Assembly (NCBI RefSeq): GCF_030408775.1 | Contig: NZ_CP047210.1 | Coordinates: forward strand, 1,426,001 to 1,490,000 | Length of the DNA: 64,000 bases | Direction of reading: 5' to 3' | Source of the DNA: Corynebacterium fournieri | GTDB taxonomy: Bacteria > Actinomycetota > Actinomycetes > Mycobacteriales > Mycobacteriaceae | In this document: in pieces, positions 28,081-38,894 of the stretch | Numbering within the stretch: the first letter of the stretch is position 1 | Layout: every line of letters starts with the position of its first letter | Translations under genes and position numbers: made by a program | Notes under the pieces: generated by a model | Databases searched by the model: none | What the model was told of the DNA's origin: nothing | What the model saw: the letters and a program-made list of their open reading frames with translations, nothing else

Positions 28081-29895
28081 CTACTGTGCAGGCGCGTCGA
28101 GGTTCAGCAGCATCCGGTTGGTCAAGGCGACCGCCGCTTCAGAGCCGCCCCCGAGAACTACGAGAGTGGCGAAGGCGATGTCGTCGTCCGCCCGGTACCC
28201 GGTAAACCACGAGTGGGAGCCGCCGTTGATCTCGGCCTCGCCAGTCTTGCCCCGTATGTCGCCTCCCGCAGTCAGTCCGCCTGCGGTGCCGCCAGGGCCG
28301 GTCACGGCCGCCATCAGCTGGCGCAGCTCATCTGCGGCCCCCGGGTCAAGCGGTGCCGGAGCTTCGCTGAGTTGAGTCTGCTCCCCCTGCACCAAAAACG
28401 GCACTGGCATCGCGCCACGCGCGGCGGCCGCTGAAACGAGCGCCATACCGAAGGGACTAGCCAAGTCCAGGCCCTGGCCGTAGCCAGCCTCAGTGCGGTC
28501 GAGCGGTTCCTCGCCGTCCGGGATGGAGCCAGTAATGGTCTCCACACCCGGGATTTCCATGTCCACGCCGAGCCCGAACTGCTTGCCCACATCCTTGAGC
28601 TCGCCGGGCGCGAGCTTTGTGGAGATGTCGGCGAAAGTAGTGTTGCATGAGCGCGCGAACGCCGTTTCCAGCGGCACCGTGCCCAGGCCGAACCCCGCGT
28701 AGTTAGTCACGGTGCGCCCGAATATGTTCATCGTGCCCGGGCACGGCACGGACGAGCCGGGCACCAGCCCCTGCTTGGTCAGCCCGGCGAAAGCTGTCAG
28801 GATCTTAAAGGTCGACCCCGGCGGGTACTGGCCCATTGTGGCCAAGTTGCCCTCCGCGTCGGCGGCTGGTGTCTGCGCGATGGCCAGGATGCCTCCGGTG
28901 GAGGGGCGGATAGCCACGATCATGGCTTGTTGGCCCGCCACCGGCTCAAGCGCCATCTCGGCGGCGCGCTGCACGCGGTGGTCCAAGCTGATGTGTACCG
29001 CGGGTGCCGGGGCGGCGTCCTCGCGTGTGATCTCCTCGTAGGACGCGCCGTTTTCGTTGACCACGTCGACGCTCCAACCGGAGTCGCCCTGCAGGTCGTC
29101 GCGCACGAGCTCGCCCACCCGGGCCATGATGTCCGGGGCAAACTCTGGCTGCGCGTTGACCATCGCCGCCTCTTCGTTGAGGCGCACCCCCGGCTCGCCA
29201 GCCAGCGCCTGCTCGAACGCGTCGCGCGCAGGCGCAGGCACAACTGCCGCCGAAAAGGTACCGGAGGCGCCTTCGAGGTCTTTAGCCAGGCCCTCGGCGT
29301 CGCGCAGCGGCACGCCACGGTCAGCCTCGTGGGCCTGAGCCAACGCAGCGCTGATTCCCTCCGCGGCGGCGCTGGCAGAGCGCATTGCGTCGGTATCCAC
29401 CAGCACGCGGTAAGCCGTGCCCGGCTTGAGCAACTCCACGCCGTCGGAGGAGACCACGCTGGCTTGTGCGGGAGCGACTGCGCGCAGTTCCAGATGCTGG
29501 TTCGCGCCCAGGCGCGGGTGCAGAAGAGACGGCTGCCAGCGCACGTTCCATTCGTCGCCGCTTTGCGTCAGCGTCATCTGCGCCTGATAGGTCAGGTCGC
29601 GCTCGCGCGGCAGCTGCCAGTGCATCTCGTAGGTGGCGGTGGCCAGGTTGCCGTCTTGGTGGACGTCTTCAAGCGTGGCTTCCAGCCCATCCGCCTGCAG
29701 CCCGCCCCAGGTTTCGTTGAGGGAGGTGTCGGCGGCCGAAGGATCGTCGATAAGCGAGGCGTTCACCTCGCGCTTTTCAAGCGCGCTCAAAAAGGACGCA
29801 GCGGCGGGTTCAGCATCATTAGGGCGCGGGGTGCAGCTGCTTATCGACGCCGCAAGCGCCACCACCGCCACCCCCGCAACACTGCGACGGAGCAT
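28081..29895 (-). CDS. Penicillin-binding lipoprotein (PbpA/MecA-type transpeptidase)
   Basis: A 604-aa exported peptidoglycan transpeptidase. A lipoprotein signal with lipobox SISSC (Cys21) is followed by an NTF2-like MecA_N domain (about residues 30-150), a dimerisation region and the transpeptidase domain. The active-site motifs are STFK (PPGSTFKIL), SCN (RSCNTTF) and KTGEAE. In corynebacteria this class B enzyme sits beside map and ispG and is one of several DD-transpeptidases. The ATG at 29895 lies one base after the ispG stop, so it is coupled to ispG. Confidence 0.92.
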   Translation of the reverse strand: MLRRSVAGVAVVALAASISSCTPRPNDAEPAAASFLSALEKREVNASLIDDPSAADTSLNETWGGLQADGLEATLEDVHQDGNLATATYEMHWQLPRERDLTYQAQMTLTQSGDEWNVRWQPSLLHPRLGANQHLELRAVAPAQASVVSSDGVELLKPGTAYRVLVDTDAMRSASAAAEGISAALAQAHEADRGVPLRDAEGLAKDLEGASGTFSAAVVPAPARDAFEQALAGEPGVRLNEEAAMVNAQPEFAPDIMARVGELVRDDLQGDSGWSVDVVNENGASYEEITREDAAPAPAVHISLDHRVQRAAEMALEPVAGQQAMIVAIRPSTGGILAIAQTPAADAEGNLATMGQYPPGSTFKILTAFAGLTKQGLVPGSSVPCPGTMNIFGRTVTNYAGFGLGTVPLETAFARSCNTTFADISTKLAPGELKDVGKQFGLGVDMEIPGVETITGSIPDGEEPLDRTEAGYGQGLDLASPFGMALVSAAAARGAMPVPFLVQGEQTQLSEAPAPLDPGAADELRQLMAAVTGPGGTAGGLTAGGDIRGKTGEAEINGGSHSWFTGYRADDDIAFATLVVLGGGSEAAVALTNRMLLNLDAPAQ

Positions 29896-29896
29896 A

Positions 29897-31060
29897 TTAG
29901 CGCGTGACCTTGACCTCTGCCTTGGCGCCGGCGACCTCCTCGAGGCCCTCCTCCTCAGCGATGCGCTGCGCGTAATCGATGAGCGTTTCCACAATCTTGG
30001 ACTCCGGCACGGTCTCCACAACCTCGCCCTTGACAAAGATCTGGCCCTTGCCATTGCCCGAGGCCACGCCGAGGTCCGCGTCGCGCGCCTCGCCCGGGCC
30101 GTTGACAACGCAACCCATCACGGCGACACGCAGCGGGAACTCCATGCCGTCGAGGCCCGCGGTGACTTCCTCGGCAAGCTTGTACACGTCCACCTGGGCG
30201 CGGCCACAAGACGGGCAAGAAACAATCTCCAGCTTGCGCGGGCGCAGGTTGAGCGACTGCAGGATCTGGTCGCCGACCTTGATCTCCTCCACTGGGTCCG
30301 CGGACAGGGACACGCGGATGGTGTCGCCGATGCCCTGGGACAGCAGCGCGCCGAAGGCGACGGAGGACTTGATGGTGCCCATGAACTTCGGGCCCGCCTC
30401 GGTGACACCCAAGTGCAGCGGGTAATCGGTCTTCTCCGCCAACTGGCGGTAAGCCTCCACCATCAGCACCGGGTCCGAGTGCTTCACAGAGATGGCGATA
30501 TCACCGAAACCGTGCTCCTCAAAGAGGCCGGCCTCGTAGATCGCGGACTCGACGAGCGCCTCCGGCGTAGCCTTGCCGTACTTGGCCAGCAGGCGCGGGT
30601 CGAGCGAGCCGCCGTTGACGCCGATACGGATTGGGATGCCCGCATCTCCAGCTGCCTTCGCAACCTCCTTGACGCGGCCGTCGAACTCTTTGATGTTGCC
30701 CGGGTTCACGCGCACCGCGGCACAGCCAGCGTCGATCGCGGCGAAGATGTACTTCGGCTGGAAGTGGATGTCCGCGATCACCGGGATCGGGGACTTCGCG
30801 GCAATCGCCGGCAGCGCGTCCGCATCAACCGTCTTCGGGCAAGCTACGCGCACGATGTCGCAGCCAGCGGTGGTCAGCTGAGCGATCTGCTGCAAGGTGG
30901 CGTTGACGTCGTGCGTCTTCGTGGTGGTCATCGACTGCACGGAGATCGGGTGATCGGAGCCGACGCCGACATCCCCCACCATCAGTTGACGAGTCTGGCG
31001 GCGCGGAGCCAACGTCGGTGCCGGGCCTTCTGGCATACCTAATCCGATGGGGGTGTTCAT
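29897..31060 (-). CDS. ispG: 4-hydroxy-3-methylbut-2-en-1-yl diphosphate synthase (GcpE)
   Basis: A [4Fe-4S] enzyme of the methylerythritol phosphate isoprenoid pathway, converting MEcPP to HMBPP. The 387-aa protein has [37 protein letters not shown] and the C-terminal cluster ligands [12 protein letters not shown] and [12 protein letters not shown]. The frame is open further upstream, but the ATG at 31060 matches the family N-terminus and has TAGAGT 8 nt upstream. dxr of the same pathway lies two genes upstream, with a site-2 protease between. Confidence 0.95.
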   Translation of the reverse strand: MNTPIGLGMPEGPAPTLAPRRQTRQLMVGDVGVGSDHPISVQSMTTTKTHDVNATLQQIAQLTTAGCDIVRVACPKTVDADALPAIAAKSPIPVIADIHFQPKYIFAAIDAGCAAVRVNPGNIKEFDGRVKEVAKAAGDAGIPIRIGVNGGSLDPRLLAKYGKATPEALVESAIYEAGLFEEHGFGDIAISVKHSDPVLMVEAYRQLAEKTDYPLHLGVTEAGPKFMGTIKSSVAFGALLSQGIGDTIRVSLSADPVEEIKVGDQILQSLNLRPRKLEIVSCPSCGRAQVDVYKLAEEVTAGLDGMEFPLRVAVMGCVVNGPGEARDADLGVASGNGKGQIFVKGEVVETVPESKIVETLIDYAQRIAEEEGLEEVAGAKAEVKVTR

Positions 31061-31068
31061 GGTGGCTA

Positions 31069-31074
31069 ACTCTA
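31069..31074 (-). promoter_or_regulatory. Putative -10 of ispG (leaderless)
   Basis: TAGAGT on the minus strand, 8 nt before the ispG ATG, in the 20-bp gap after the site-2 protease gene. It would allow ispG expression independent of dxr. Confidence 0.45.
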
Positions 31075-31080
31075 GCACCG

Positions 31081-32289
31081 TCAGCCAAAAATTCTGACGG
31101 GGTTGACCACGTCCGCGGCCATCACCAGCACACCCACTCCAAGCAGCAGCGCAGCCATGGCATACGTCAAGGGCATGAGCTTTTCGTAGTTGGCGGGCGG
31201 CCCGGGCGGCAGGCCCCGGAGGCGTCGCAAGGCATCGCGAATCTTTTCGTACAGCACCACCGCAATGTGCCCGCCGTCCAACGGCGGCAGCGGCACGAGA
31301 TTGAACAGCGCGAGGAAGAAGTTCAGGCTGGCCAGCATCATCCAAAACGCCGACCACATGTTCTGCTCCGCCAGCTCGCCGCCGGTGCGCGAGGCGCCGA
31401 TCACGCTGACGGGGCCGTCGATGTCGCGCTCCCCGCCGAAGATGGAGGCCACCACCCCAGGGATCTTGCCGGGGAACGACACGATGCCGTCCACCGTCGC
31501 ACGCAGCATCTGTCCTGTAAATCGCAGCGTGGCGGGCACGGCCTCAGCAGGCCCGTACGCCTTTACCGCGTCTTCCACGGGGGCGGCGACGATGCCGACG
31601 GCCCCGGCGGCTATCTGCTCACCGGTGCGCGGATCGATGCGTTCGACCTCGCCGACGGTCAGATCGATGGTCATCGGTTGGCCATCGCGCACAACGTCGA
31701 GCGTGACCGTCTCACCGGGTTTGTCAGCGACGGCCTCGCGCAGATCCGCGAACCGCTCGAGCTCCTGCCCGTCCAGCGCGACAAGCGTGTCTCCCGAGCG
31801 CACGCCGGCCTGCCCTGCAGGCCCCGGCCCGGAGCACTCCCCCAGCGTCTGCGCATCAACCTGGTCTGCAACGCACACCGTCTCACCCACCCGCGGGGTG
31901 AAGTCCGCGTCAGGGTTGGGGATGCCGGAGAATATGGCCACGAAGTAGGTGATGACCACGCCGATGAGCAGGTTCATCGCAATGCCGCCAGAAAGCACGG
32001 CGACACGCTGCCACGCAGGCTTGTTTACCATCGCGTGGGGCGCCTCGTCCGGCGTGACCGGATCCATCGCGGTCATGCCCGCGATGTCGCAGAAACCGCC
32101 GAACGGCAGCGCGGCTATGCCGTACTCGGTGTTGCCTTTTGTTGTCGACCACACCGTGGGGCCGAAACCGATGAAGTAGCGTCGCACTCGCATACCGAAG
32201 GCCCGGGCAGTGAACATGTGCCCGGCCTCGTGCAGTGCGATGGACACGGCGATCGCCAGAGCGAACGCCACAATGCCTAGAGCACCCAC
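31081..32289 (-). CDS. rip1: Site-2 intramembrane metalloprotease (RseP/Rip1, M50)
   Basis: A 402-aa membrane zinc protease that cleaves transmembrane substrates such as anti-sigma factors. The zinc motif HEAGH (about residues 20-24) lies in the first helix; [11 protein letters not shown] in the third core helix gives the third ligand. A single PDZ domain sits between ([21 protein letters not shown]). This is the Rip1 arrangement of mycobacteria, also between dxr and ispG there. It starts with GTG at 32289, 15 nt after the dxr stop, so it is probably cotranscribed. Confidence 0.92.
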   Translation of the reverse strand: MGALGIVAFALAIAVSIALHEAGHMFTARAFGMRVRRYFIGFGPTVWSTTKGNTEYGIAALPFGGFCDIAGMTAMDPVTPDEAPHAMVNKPAWQRVAVLSGGIAMNLLIGVVITYFVAIFSGIPNPDADFTPRVGETVCVADQVDAQTLGECSGPGPAGQAGVRSGDTLVALDGQELERFADLREAVADKPGETVTLDVVRDGQPMTIDLTVGEVERIDPRTGEQIAAGAVGIVAAPVEDAVKAYGPAEAVPATLRFTGQMLRATVDGIVSFPGKIPGVVASIFGGERDIDGPVSVIGASRTGGELAEQNMWSAFWMMLASLNFFLALFNLVPLPPLDGGHIAVVLYEKIRDALRRLRGLPPGPPANYEKLMPLTYAMAALLLGVGVLVMAADVVNPVRIFG

Positions 32290-32304
32290 AAAACCCCTTT
32301 GACG

Positions 32305-33468
32305 CTACGCGTCAGCGAAACGCTCGACCACAGCTGCGGCGCGCTCGCGGGCGCGAGCCTCGGTGCGCAGCACAGCGTTGACGTCGGCCGGAGCCTCCGC
32401 GAAATCCCCGGCACCGTCGAGGACCTCCGCGATCACGTCGACGATGTAGGGGAACTTCAACCGGCCCTGCACGAAGCCGTCCACAGCAACTTCGTTCGCC
32501 GCGTTGTAGATCGCCGGGTACGGATCCCCCTGCTGTGCCGCCTGGCGGGCCAGTCGCACCGCGGGGAACGCATCGTCGTCAAGCGGCTCGAAAGTCCACT
32601 CAAAAGCTTTGGAGAAGTCCAGCGCCGGCTGCGCCCCGGGGATGCGGTTCGGCCAATTCAGCGCATGAGAGATCGGAAGGAGCATCGACGGCGGCGACGC
32701 CTGGGCGATAGTCGCGCCATCTTTGAAGGTGACCATCGAGTGCACGATGGACTGCGGGTGCACCGTCACGTCGATCTTGTCCGGTTCGACGTCGAACAGC
32801 AGCGAGGCCTCAATCAACTCGAGGCCCTTATTCACCATCGTGGCCGAGTTCAGCGTGTTCATCGAGCCCATCGACCACGTCGGGTGTGCAAGCGCTTCCT
32901 CGAACGTGACATCCATCAGCTGCTCGCGAGACTTGCCCCTAAACGGCCCGCCGGACGCCGTGAGCACGAAACACTCCACTTCCTCGCGCTTGCCGGAGCG
33001 CAGCGCCTGGGCCATAGCGGAATGCTCCGAATCCACGGGCACGATTTGCCCCGGGCGCGCCGCCTCCAAGACGAAGCGTCCGCCAGCGACAAGCGACTCC
33101 TTGTTCGCCAACGCCAGCGTCGCCCCCGCTTTCAGCGCCGCCAGCGTGGCCGGCAATCCGGCGGAACCGACGAGTGAGTTGAGCACTAAGTCCGCTTCCT
33201 GCGACTCCACTAAGGCGGCCGCGCACGCGTCGCCGGTGATGACGAAACCGCCGAGCTCCTTGGACACCTTCTTCGCGCCCTCCAAGTCGCGCACAGCGAC
33301 CTGGTCAGCGCTCAGCCCAAACTCAAGGGCTTGCTCGATCGCCCGGTCGGGACGAGTCCCGCCGGTGGCAAGGCCGACCACGTTGAATTGGTCGCGATGC
33401 TCGCGGATCACATCAATCGCCTGTGAACCGATCGAACCAGTTGAGCCCAAGATGATTACATTCTTCAC
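32305..33468 (-). CDS. dxr: 1-deoxy-D-xylulose 5-phosphate reductoisomerase
   Basis: The first committed step of the methylerythritol phosphate pathway (NADPH- and Mn-dependent). The 387-aa protein has [18 protein letters not shown] at the N-terminus, [25 protein letters not shown] and [25 protein letters not shown]. The start is the GTG at 33468, four codons into the usual family beginning; the frame is open to 33579 without a recognisable protein. CACAAT lies 6 nt upstream and might serve as -10. Confidence 0.95.
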   Translation of the reverse strand: MKNVIILGSTGSIGSQAIDVIREHRDQFNVVGLATGGTRPDRAIEQALEFGLSADQVAVRDLEGAKKVSKELGGFVITGDACAAALVESQEADLVLNSLVGSAGLPATLAALKAGATLALANKESLVAGGRFVLEAARPGQIVPVDSEHSAMAQALRSGKREEVECFVLTASGGPFRGKSREQLMDVTFEEALAHPTWSMGSMNTLNSATMVNKGLELIEASLLFDVEPDKIDVTVHPQSIVHSMVTFKDGATIAQASPPSMLLPISHALNWPNRIPGAQPALDFSKAFEWTFEPLDDDAFPAVRLARQAAQQGDPYPAIYNAANEVAVDGFVQGRLKFPYIVDVIAEVLDGAGDFAEAPADVNAVLRTEARARERAAAVVERFADA

Positions 33469-33655
33469 GCACCCATTGTGCCATGAATGGGCGCATTCTG
33501 GCACTATGCGGCCACAATCGCGTGGACGGTGGTGCGAAAGTTTGAACACATTGGGGGTAACGTGTCCCCGTTCGTCCACCCTGTGTGCGATGATAGGCGC
33601 TGACAGTTTTTACCAATCTTGGCAACCGCTACCCACGCTTTGAAGGAGCATTCCA

Positions 33656-34189
33656 GTGGCCCACGCGAAGGACAACGCACCGCAGGTGTACAACGGCGTT
33701 TCTGAGGCGGATGTTCCGTCCGCTCGTTTCGGCTGGAGCGCGTTCACTGACCGCACCATCCAGATCGCTGGTTGGATCTCCGTCCTGTTCCTCATCGCCT
33801 ACAACTTCGGCAACCACCAGGGCCACGTTGAGACCATCTGGCTCATCGCCCTCGCTGTGCTGCTGGCACTCGGCCTGATCCTGCACGCCACCAAGCCGAA
33901 GTTGAGCCAGGTGCGCACCGTCACCTCCCACAACAAGCCGGTGGGCCACCAGGAGCCGGACTGGATCTACAACCAGGCCACCCTCTCCGGTGACGTGTAC
34001 GAAAACCTCACCGACTCCCAGCTGCGTTCCCTCAACATCGAGCCGGGCCGCGTTGCTCACCTGCGTCCGGCGCACGGCCAGGAGCGCGTGGTCGAGCGCA
34101 CCGCCGCCCGCCCGGTCGAGGCTGCGCACCAGCGCGAGGACGTCGAGGTCGTCACCGTCGAGCCGACCCACGGCAAGCACCGCATCTAA
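33656..34189 (+). CDS. DUF2631 domain membrane protein
   Basis: A 177-aa protein with two transmembrane helices (about residues 36-55 and 63-82) followed by a hydrophilic, His- and Val-rich cytoplasmic or extracellular tail. The N-terminal half reads like DUF2631, an actinobacterial family of unknown function found beside dxr. It starts with GTG at 33656; AAGGAG (33642-33647) is a clear ribosome-binding site. The C-terminal ~70 residues look disordered. It is divergent from dxr and ends in a shared bidirectional terminator. Confidence 0.82.
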   Translation: MAHAKDNAPQVYNGVSEADVPSARFGWSAFTDRTIQIAGWISVLFLIAYNFGNHQGHVETIWLIALAVLLALGLILHATKPKLSQVRTVTSHNKPVGHQEPDWIYNQATLSGDVYENLTDSQLRSLNIEPGRVAHLRPAHGQERVVERTAARPVEAAHQREDVEVVTVEPTHGKHRI

Positions 34190-34200
34190 GCCTGACGACG

Positions 34201-34235
34201 AAAACCCCGCCGGTTATCCAACCGGCGGGGTTTTT
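34201..34235. terminator. Strong bidirectional terminator
   Basis: A 15-bp perfect stem, AAAACCCCGCCGGTT (34201-34215) with AACCGGCGGGGTTTT (34220-34234), a 4-nt loop and an extra T. It serves both the DUF2631 gene and the convergent rlmN. Confidence 0.93.
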
Positions 34236-34257
34236 CCGTCCCCAAAGAGGCGGCGAG

Positions 34258-35361
34258 CTACACCGCCTTCTCGTCGGCCGCGAGCTGACCGCACGCGGCG
34301 GCGATCTCCTGCCCCTTGGTGTCGCGCACTGTGCACGGCACGCCCTGAGCTGCCACCCGGCGCACGAACTCGTCCTGACGCGCCTTCGGGGAGGCATCCC
34401 ACTTCGAGCCCGGCGTGGGGTTGAGCGGGATGACGTTGACGTGCACCAGCGAGCCGAGCGCCGAGTGCAGCTTCTTGCCCAGCATGTCCGCGCGGAAATC
34501 CTGGTCGTTCATGTCGCGGATCAACGCGTACTCGATGGAGACGCGCCGGCCGGTCTGGTCCGCATAGTAGCGGGCAGCGTCGAGCACCTCCGCAACCTCG
34601 AAGCGGTTGTTCACCGGGACAAGTTCGTCGCGAAGCTCGTCGTCAGGCGTATGCAGGCTCACAGCCAGGGTGCAAGACAGCCCCTCGTCCGCGAGCATGC
34701 GGATCTGCGGCGCCAGGCCCACGGTGGAGACGGTGACGTTGCGCTGGGAAATGCCGAAGCCGTCCGGGGAAGGCTGCGTAATCTGCCGCACTGCGGAGAC
34801 AACACGTTTGTAGTTGGCCAGCGGCTCCCCCATGCCCATGAACACGATGTTGGACAGGCGCGAGCCCTCGGCCTGCATCATTGCCGCGGCTGCGCGCACC
34901 TGGTCCACAATCTCGGCGGTGGACAAGTTGCGGTCCAAGCCGCCCTGGCCCGTCGCGCAAAACGGGCAGGCCATGCCACAGCCAGCCTGGGAGGAGATGC
35001 ACAGGGTCGCCCGGCCCGGGTAGCGCATGAGTACGGATTCCAACAGGATGCCGTCGTGAAGCCGCCACAGCGTCTTCGTCGTATCGCCTTCGTCGGTCTC
35101 AATCGTGCGCACCGGAGTGAGCAGCGTGGGAAACAGCGCGTCCTTGACGGTCTGGCGCTGCGTCTCGGGCAAGTCCGTCATGGTCAACGGATCCGCCTCG
35201 AACTTGCCGTAGTAGTGGCGCGCGATTTGGTCTGCGCGGAACTTGGGCAGGCCAAGCTCCTTGAGCGCGTCGATGCGCTCTTGTTTGGTCAGGTCTGCGA
35301 AATGCTTCGGCGGCATGCCGCGCTTCGGCGCGAGCAGCTGGATCTGGGGGAAATCGCTCAT
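34258..35361 (-). CDS. rlmN: 23S rRNA/tRNA adenine C2-methyltransferase RlmN (radical SAM)
   Basis: Methylates C2 of A2503 in 23S rRNA and A37 of some tRNAs. The 367-aa protein has the radical SAM cluster motif [11 protein letters not shown] (CxxxCxxC), [16 protein letters not shown], and the mechanistic C-terminal Cys in [29 protein letters not shown] is the likely N-terminus (ATG 35361); an ATG four codons upstream (35373) is possible. No convincing -10 was found just upstream. Confidence 0.95.
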   Translation of the reverse strand: MSDFPQIQLLAPKRGMPPKHFADLTKQERIDALKELGLPKFRADQIARHYYGKFEADPLTMTDLPETQRQTVKDALFPTLLTPVRTIETDEGDTTKTLWRLHDGILLESVLMRYPGRATLCISSQAGCGMACPFCATGQGGLDRNLSTAEIVDQVRAAAAMMQAEGSRLSNIVFMGMGEPLANYKRVVSAVRQITQPSPDGFGISQRNVTVSTVGLAPQIRMLADEGLSCTLAVSLHTPDDELRDELVPVNNRFEVAEVLDAARYYADQTGRRVSIEYALIRDMNDQDFRADMLGKKLHSALGSLVHVNVIPLNPTPGSKWDASPKARQDEFVRRVAAQGVPCTVRDTKGQEIAAACGQLAADEKAV

Positions 35362-35436
35362 AGTGCGCCCCATCTTGGCACGCTGTGCCGGGAATTTCGA
35401 ATCTGGCGCTGGCCGGGCACGCGCTACAAACCGCAG

Positions 35437-36375
35437 TTAGCCGTTCATCAAAGAGATGGCGGTGAGCAGGATGTACGTGGCGGCGGCCGCCGGCAGCATC
35501 CCGTCAAGGCGGTCCATGATCCCGCCGTGGCCAGGCAGCAAGTTGGACATGTCCTTAATGCCCAGCTCGCGCTTGAACTGGCTTTCCACCAAGTCGCCCA
35601 TCGTGGCGCAGATGACCAAGGCGATACCGAGCACGACGCCCATCCACCACGGTCCATTGATGAGGAAGTTCACCACCAGGACCCCTGTGACGATGCCGGC
35701 CGTCATGGACCCGGCAAAGCCCTCCCAGGACTTGTTGGGGCTCACCGCTGGTGCCATCGGGTGTGAGCCGAACATCACGCCCGCGGCGTAACCGCCGACA
35801 TCGTTGGCCACCACGCACAGCATGAATGCGACAATGTAGGCGGAGCCGTCCACCCCTGCCTCGGTAATGAGGGAAATCATCGCGGCGAATGTGCCGAACA
35901 GCGGGATCCACGCCAGCACAAAAATCGCCACCGCGGTATCGCGCAAGTAGTTCTCCGGACGGGCGTGCCTGCCGCGGTGGAACATCCCCCAGAACATCAC
36001 CACGAGCACAGTGAAGGCGAATCCGGACACCAACCCTGAGGTGCCGTAGGGCACAGACAACCACAGCATGGCCTGCCCCAAAATGATCAGCAGCGTGCGG
36101 GGCTGGACGTAGCCGGCCTCGCGCAGCCGCGTCATCACCTCCCACATCGCCAGCGCCACAGCGGCGGCAACGAGCGGGTACCACGCCACCGGACCTATCC
36201 ACACGGCGGCGATGACCAGCGCGCCGAGCACCACCCCCGTCGTGATCGCGGCCGGCAGATCGCGCCCCGCCTTATTTTTCGGTTTCGGGGCATGGGTGGG
36301 CCAGCGGCTCGGCGATGCCTCTGCGGGTTCCGCTGCTTGGGTCGGCTCAGTAGGGTCCGTCTGCGCCTCAGACAC
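35437..36375 (-). CDS. cdsA: Phosphatidate cytidylyltransferase
   Basis: Makes CDP-diacylglycerol for phospholipid and phosphatidylinositol synthesis in the membrane. The 312-aa protein has a ~40-residue Pro/Glu/Ala-rich N-terminal tail, about eight transmembrane segments and the CDS signature running from SPNKSWEGFAGS to GDLVESQFKRELGIKDMSNLLPGHGG and MDRLDG. It starts with GTG at 36375, 6 nt after the frr stop, so frr-cdsA are cotranscribed. Confidence 0.95.
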   Translation of the reverse strand: MSEAQTDPTEPTQAAEPAEASPSRWPTHAPKPKNKAGRDLPAAITTGVVLGALVIAAVWIGPVAWYPLVAAAVALAMWEVMTRLREAGYVQPRTLLIILGQAMLWLSVPYGTSGLVSGFAFTVLVVMFWGMFHRGRHARPENYLRDTAVAIFVLAWIPLFGTFAAMISLITEAGVDGSAYIVAFMLCVVANDVGGYAAGVMFGSHPMAPAVSPNKSWEGFAGSMTAGIVTGVLVVNFLINGPWWMGVVLGIALVICATMGDLVESQFKRELGIKDMSNLLPGHGGIMDRLDGMLPAAAATYILLTAISLMNG

Positions 36376-36381
36376 GTCGGT

Positions 36382-36939
36382 TTAGACCTCCAGCAGCTCG
36401 GACTCCTTGCGCTGCACAAGCTCGTCGATCTGGCCGACAAAGCCCTGGGTGGACTTGTCCAGCGCCTTTTCGGCGGTGGTGACCTCGTCCTCGCCGGCGT
36501 CGCCGTCCTTCTGAATCTTCTTCAGCGCTTCCATGCCCTGGCGGCGCACGTTACGGATGGCAATCTTGCCTTCCTCGCCCTTCTGCTTGGCCATCTTGAC
36601 CAGGTCCTTGCGGCGCTCCTCCGTCAGCTGCGGGATGGTCACGCGGATGACCTGGCCGTCGTCCGTCGGGTTGACGCCGAGGTCGGAGTTGCGGATGGCG
36701 TTTTCGATCTCGCCCATGGTGGACATGTCGTACGGCTTGATCAGCAGCATGCGAGGCTCCGGCACCGAGATCGTGGCCATCTGGTTGATCGGGGTGGGCG
36801 AGCCGTAGAAGTCCGCCATCACGCCGTTGAACATGGCCGGGTTCGCGCGGCCGGTGCGGATGGTGGCAAGCTCGTCGCGGGTGTGCTCGACGGAGGAGGT
36901 CATGCGCTCTTCAGCGTCCAGCAAAACGTCATCAATCAT
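36382..36939 (-). CDS. frr: Ribosome recycling factor
   Basis: Splits post-termination ribosomes together with EF-G. The 185-aa protein is full length with the family blocks [66 protein letters not shown] and [17 protein letters not shown]-like C-terminus. AGGGG upstream of the ATG is a ribosome-binding site. It is the first gene of frr-cdsA and is separated from pyrH by a plus-strand amidase gene. Confidence 0.97.
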   Translation of the reverse strand: MIDDVLLDAEERMTSSVEHTRDELATIRTGRANPAMFNGVMADFYGSPTPINQMATISVPEPRMLLIKPYDMSTMGEIENAIRNSDLGVNPTDDGQVIRVTIPQLTEERRKDLVKMAKQKGEEGKIAIRNVRRQGMEALKKIQKDGDAGEDEVTTAEKALDKSTQGFVGQIDELVQRKESELLEV

Positions 36940-37003
36940 GGTGTTACCCCTATCTTTTCTCGGGTTTGCGTCCCCCTTAACTTACCAGCGCGGAGCGCGA
37001 GCC

Positions 37004-37009
37004 TAGACT
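37004..37009 (+). promoter_or_regulatory. Putative -10 of the amidase gene (leaderless)
   Basis: TAGACT followed by 6 nt and the ATG at 37016. Confidence 0.6.
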
Positions 37010-37015
37010 GTCGCC

Positions 37016-38101
37016 ATGCCGCACCCAGCCTTCACATTCGTCGCCGAAGCGGGCACTGCGCTGACAGGGCCGGCCGGCGGGCGTCTTTCTGGCTGGCGGA
37101 TCCCAGTCAAGGACGGCACGGATGTCGCGGGCATGCCCACCACTAACGGCAACCCCGCCCGCGCGTACACCGCGAGCGACACGGACCCGTTTGTGCAGTT
37201 GCTTATCGACGCAGGCGCAAGCGTGACCGCCAAAACGTTGACGTCTGAACTGGGCGCTACCTGCTACGCGGAGCGACCTGGTGTGCCCGTGCTCGAGTCC
37301 CCTGCCTACCCCGGCTGCACTCCCGGCGGGTCCTCCGCGGGCGCCGCAGTGGTCGTAGCCGACGGGACGGAACGCGCGGCGCACGGCACCGACGCGGGCG
37401 GGTCCATCCGTGTGCCAGCCGCCGCCTGCGGGGTGGTGGGGCTGAAGCTTGCCAGCCGGCAACTCCCCGCCCACGGCTTTCTCACCCGCAACGTCGGAGA
37501 CCTAATTTCACTCACAGGCTGGGAGGTTCCGGCTCCGCGCAGGCTGCGCATCGGCGTGCTCACCCGCGGCGTGTTCGCCCGCCCAGAAGTCTCGGACAGG
37601 CGCGGAGCTGACGTCGAAAAGCTCGCTGCACTCTTAGGCCGCCGCCACGACGTCGTTGAAATTTCCCCCTACGCCGAATCGCGTGAAACCTACGCCCACT
37701 TCAGCACCCTGATCCAGCACTCGTTCAAATCCGTCGATCCGCTGGACAGCGAATACATCGGGTGGTTGTGGGAAATGGCGCGGCGGCTCACCCCGGAACA
37801 GATCGGCGCGGCGCGCGCGCACGCGGGTGAACTGCTTGGCCTTGTCGCGGCGCAATGGGACGTCGATGCGGTGCTCTGCCCCACCCTCGCGTACGACCCG
37901 CCGCCGCTCGGCTATTTTTCCGCGCTGAGCCCCGCGGAGAGTTTCCACGCGCAGACCGAGTGGTCGCCGTGGTGCTCGGTGTTCAACATGCTGGGCACCC
38001 CCGCCATTGCCCTTGCGGATGTACACCTCGGCAGCCTGCGGCTGTCTGGCCCGGAGCTGCTCGGCCTGGCGCTAGAGGCCGAGCGGTTGCTCACCGACTA
38101 G
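37016..38101 (+). CDS. Amidase-signature family protein (short form)
   Basis: A 361-aa amidase-signature hydrolase, which cleaves carboxamide bonds. The Ser-cisSer-Lys triad is present: Lys32 in IPVKDG, the cis-Ser in [10 protein letters not shown] and the nucleophile in [11 protein letters not shown]. The usual family length is 450-500 aa; here the segment after the nucleophile is much shorter (about 30 residues to RRLRIGVL), so the substrate pocket must differ. It is inserted between frr and pyrH on the opposite strand. Its stop shares a CTAG with pyrH. The substrate is unknown. Confidence 0.85.
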   Translation: MPHPAFTFVAEAGTALTGPAGGRLSGWRIPVKDGTDVAGMPTTNGNPARAYTASDTDPFVQLLIDAGASVTAKTLTSELGATCYAERPGVPVLESPAYPGCTPGGSSAGAAVVVADGTERAAHGTDAGGSIRVPAAACGVVGLKLASRQLPAHGFLTRNVGDLISLTGWEVPAPRRLRIGVLTRGVFARPEVSDRRGADVEKLAALLGRRHDVVEISPYAESRETYAHFSTLIQHSFKSVDPLDSEYIGWLWEMARRLTPEQIGAARAHAGELLGLVAAQWDVDAVLCPTLAYDPPPLGYFSALSPAESFHAQTEWSPWCSVFNMLGTPAIALADVHLGSLRLSGPELLGLALEAERLLTD

Positions 38102-38820
38102 GCCACGAGCGTTCCCACCTGCTCTCCGGAGACAGCGCGGGCAATGTTGCCCTCCTCCAACAGGTTGAACACCAAAATGGGCATGTTGTTGTCCATGCAG
38201 AGGCTAAACGCCGTGGCGTCGGCCACCTTCAAACCGTGCTCGATCACCTCGCGCGGGGAAATCTCCGAGTACATCTTCGCGTCCGGGTTTTCGCGCGGGT
38301 CGGAGTCGTACACGCCGTCGACCGCCTTGGCCATCAGCAGCACCTCGCAGCCGATCTCCAGGGCGCGCTGTGCGGCCGTGGTGTCGGTGGAGAAGTAAGG
38401 CATGCCCATGCCGGCGCCGAAGATGACCACACGGCCCTTCTCCAGGTGACGCGCAGCGCGCAGCGGCAGGTATGGCTCTGCAATCTGCGCCATATTGATA
38501 GCGGTTTGCACGCGGCAGTCCACGCCCATCTGCTGAAGGAAGTCCTGCAACGCGAGACAGTTCATCACCGTGCCCAACATGCCCATGTAGTCCGAGCGCG
38601 CGCGGTCCATCCCGCGCTGCTGCAGCTGCGCACCACGGAAGAAGTTGCCGCCGCCGATGACCACTGCCACCTCGGTGCCGCCGCGTGCCACATCGGCGAT
38701 CTGGCGGGCAACGGACTCGACCACGTCCGGGTCGATGCCGACCTTGCCACCACCGAACATTTCACCGCCCAACTTCAGCATCACTCGCTTGAAACCGGTA
38801 CGCGTTAGCGCCTCAGTCAC
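38098..38820 (-). CDS. pyrH: UMP kinase
   Basis: Phosphorylates UMP to UDP; the bacterial hexameric enzyme is inhibited by UTP and often activated by GTP. The 240-aa protein has [37 protein letters not shown] and [13 protein letters not shown]-like [16 protein letters not shown]. It starts with GTG at 38820; AAGGAG lies about 12 nt upstream. It is convergent with the amidase gene and overlaps it by 4 nt. Confidence 0.96.
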   Translation of the reverse strand: MTEALTRTGFKRVMLKLGGEMFGGGKVGIDPDVVESVARQIADVARGGTEVAVVIGGGNFFRGAQLQQRGMDRARSDYMGMLGTVMNCLALQDFLQQMGVDCRVQTAINMAQIAEPYLPLRAARHLEKGRVVIFGAGMGMPYFSTDTTAAQRALEIGCEVLLMAKAVDGVYDSDPRENPDAKMYSEISPREVIEHGLKVADATAFSLCMDNNMPILVFNLLEEGNIARAVSGEQVGTLVA

Positions 38821-38894
38821 GTTATTTCAGCTCCTTGTCATCTGGGGTACGGTTACGCTCAACGTCATCTTACGCGGAGCGAACGGAGATCCCG

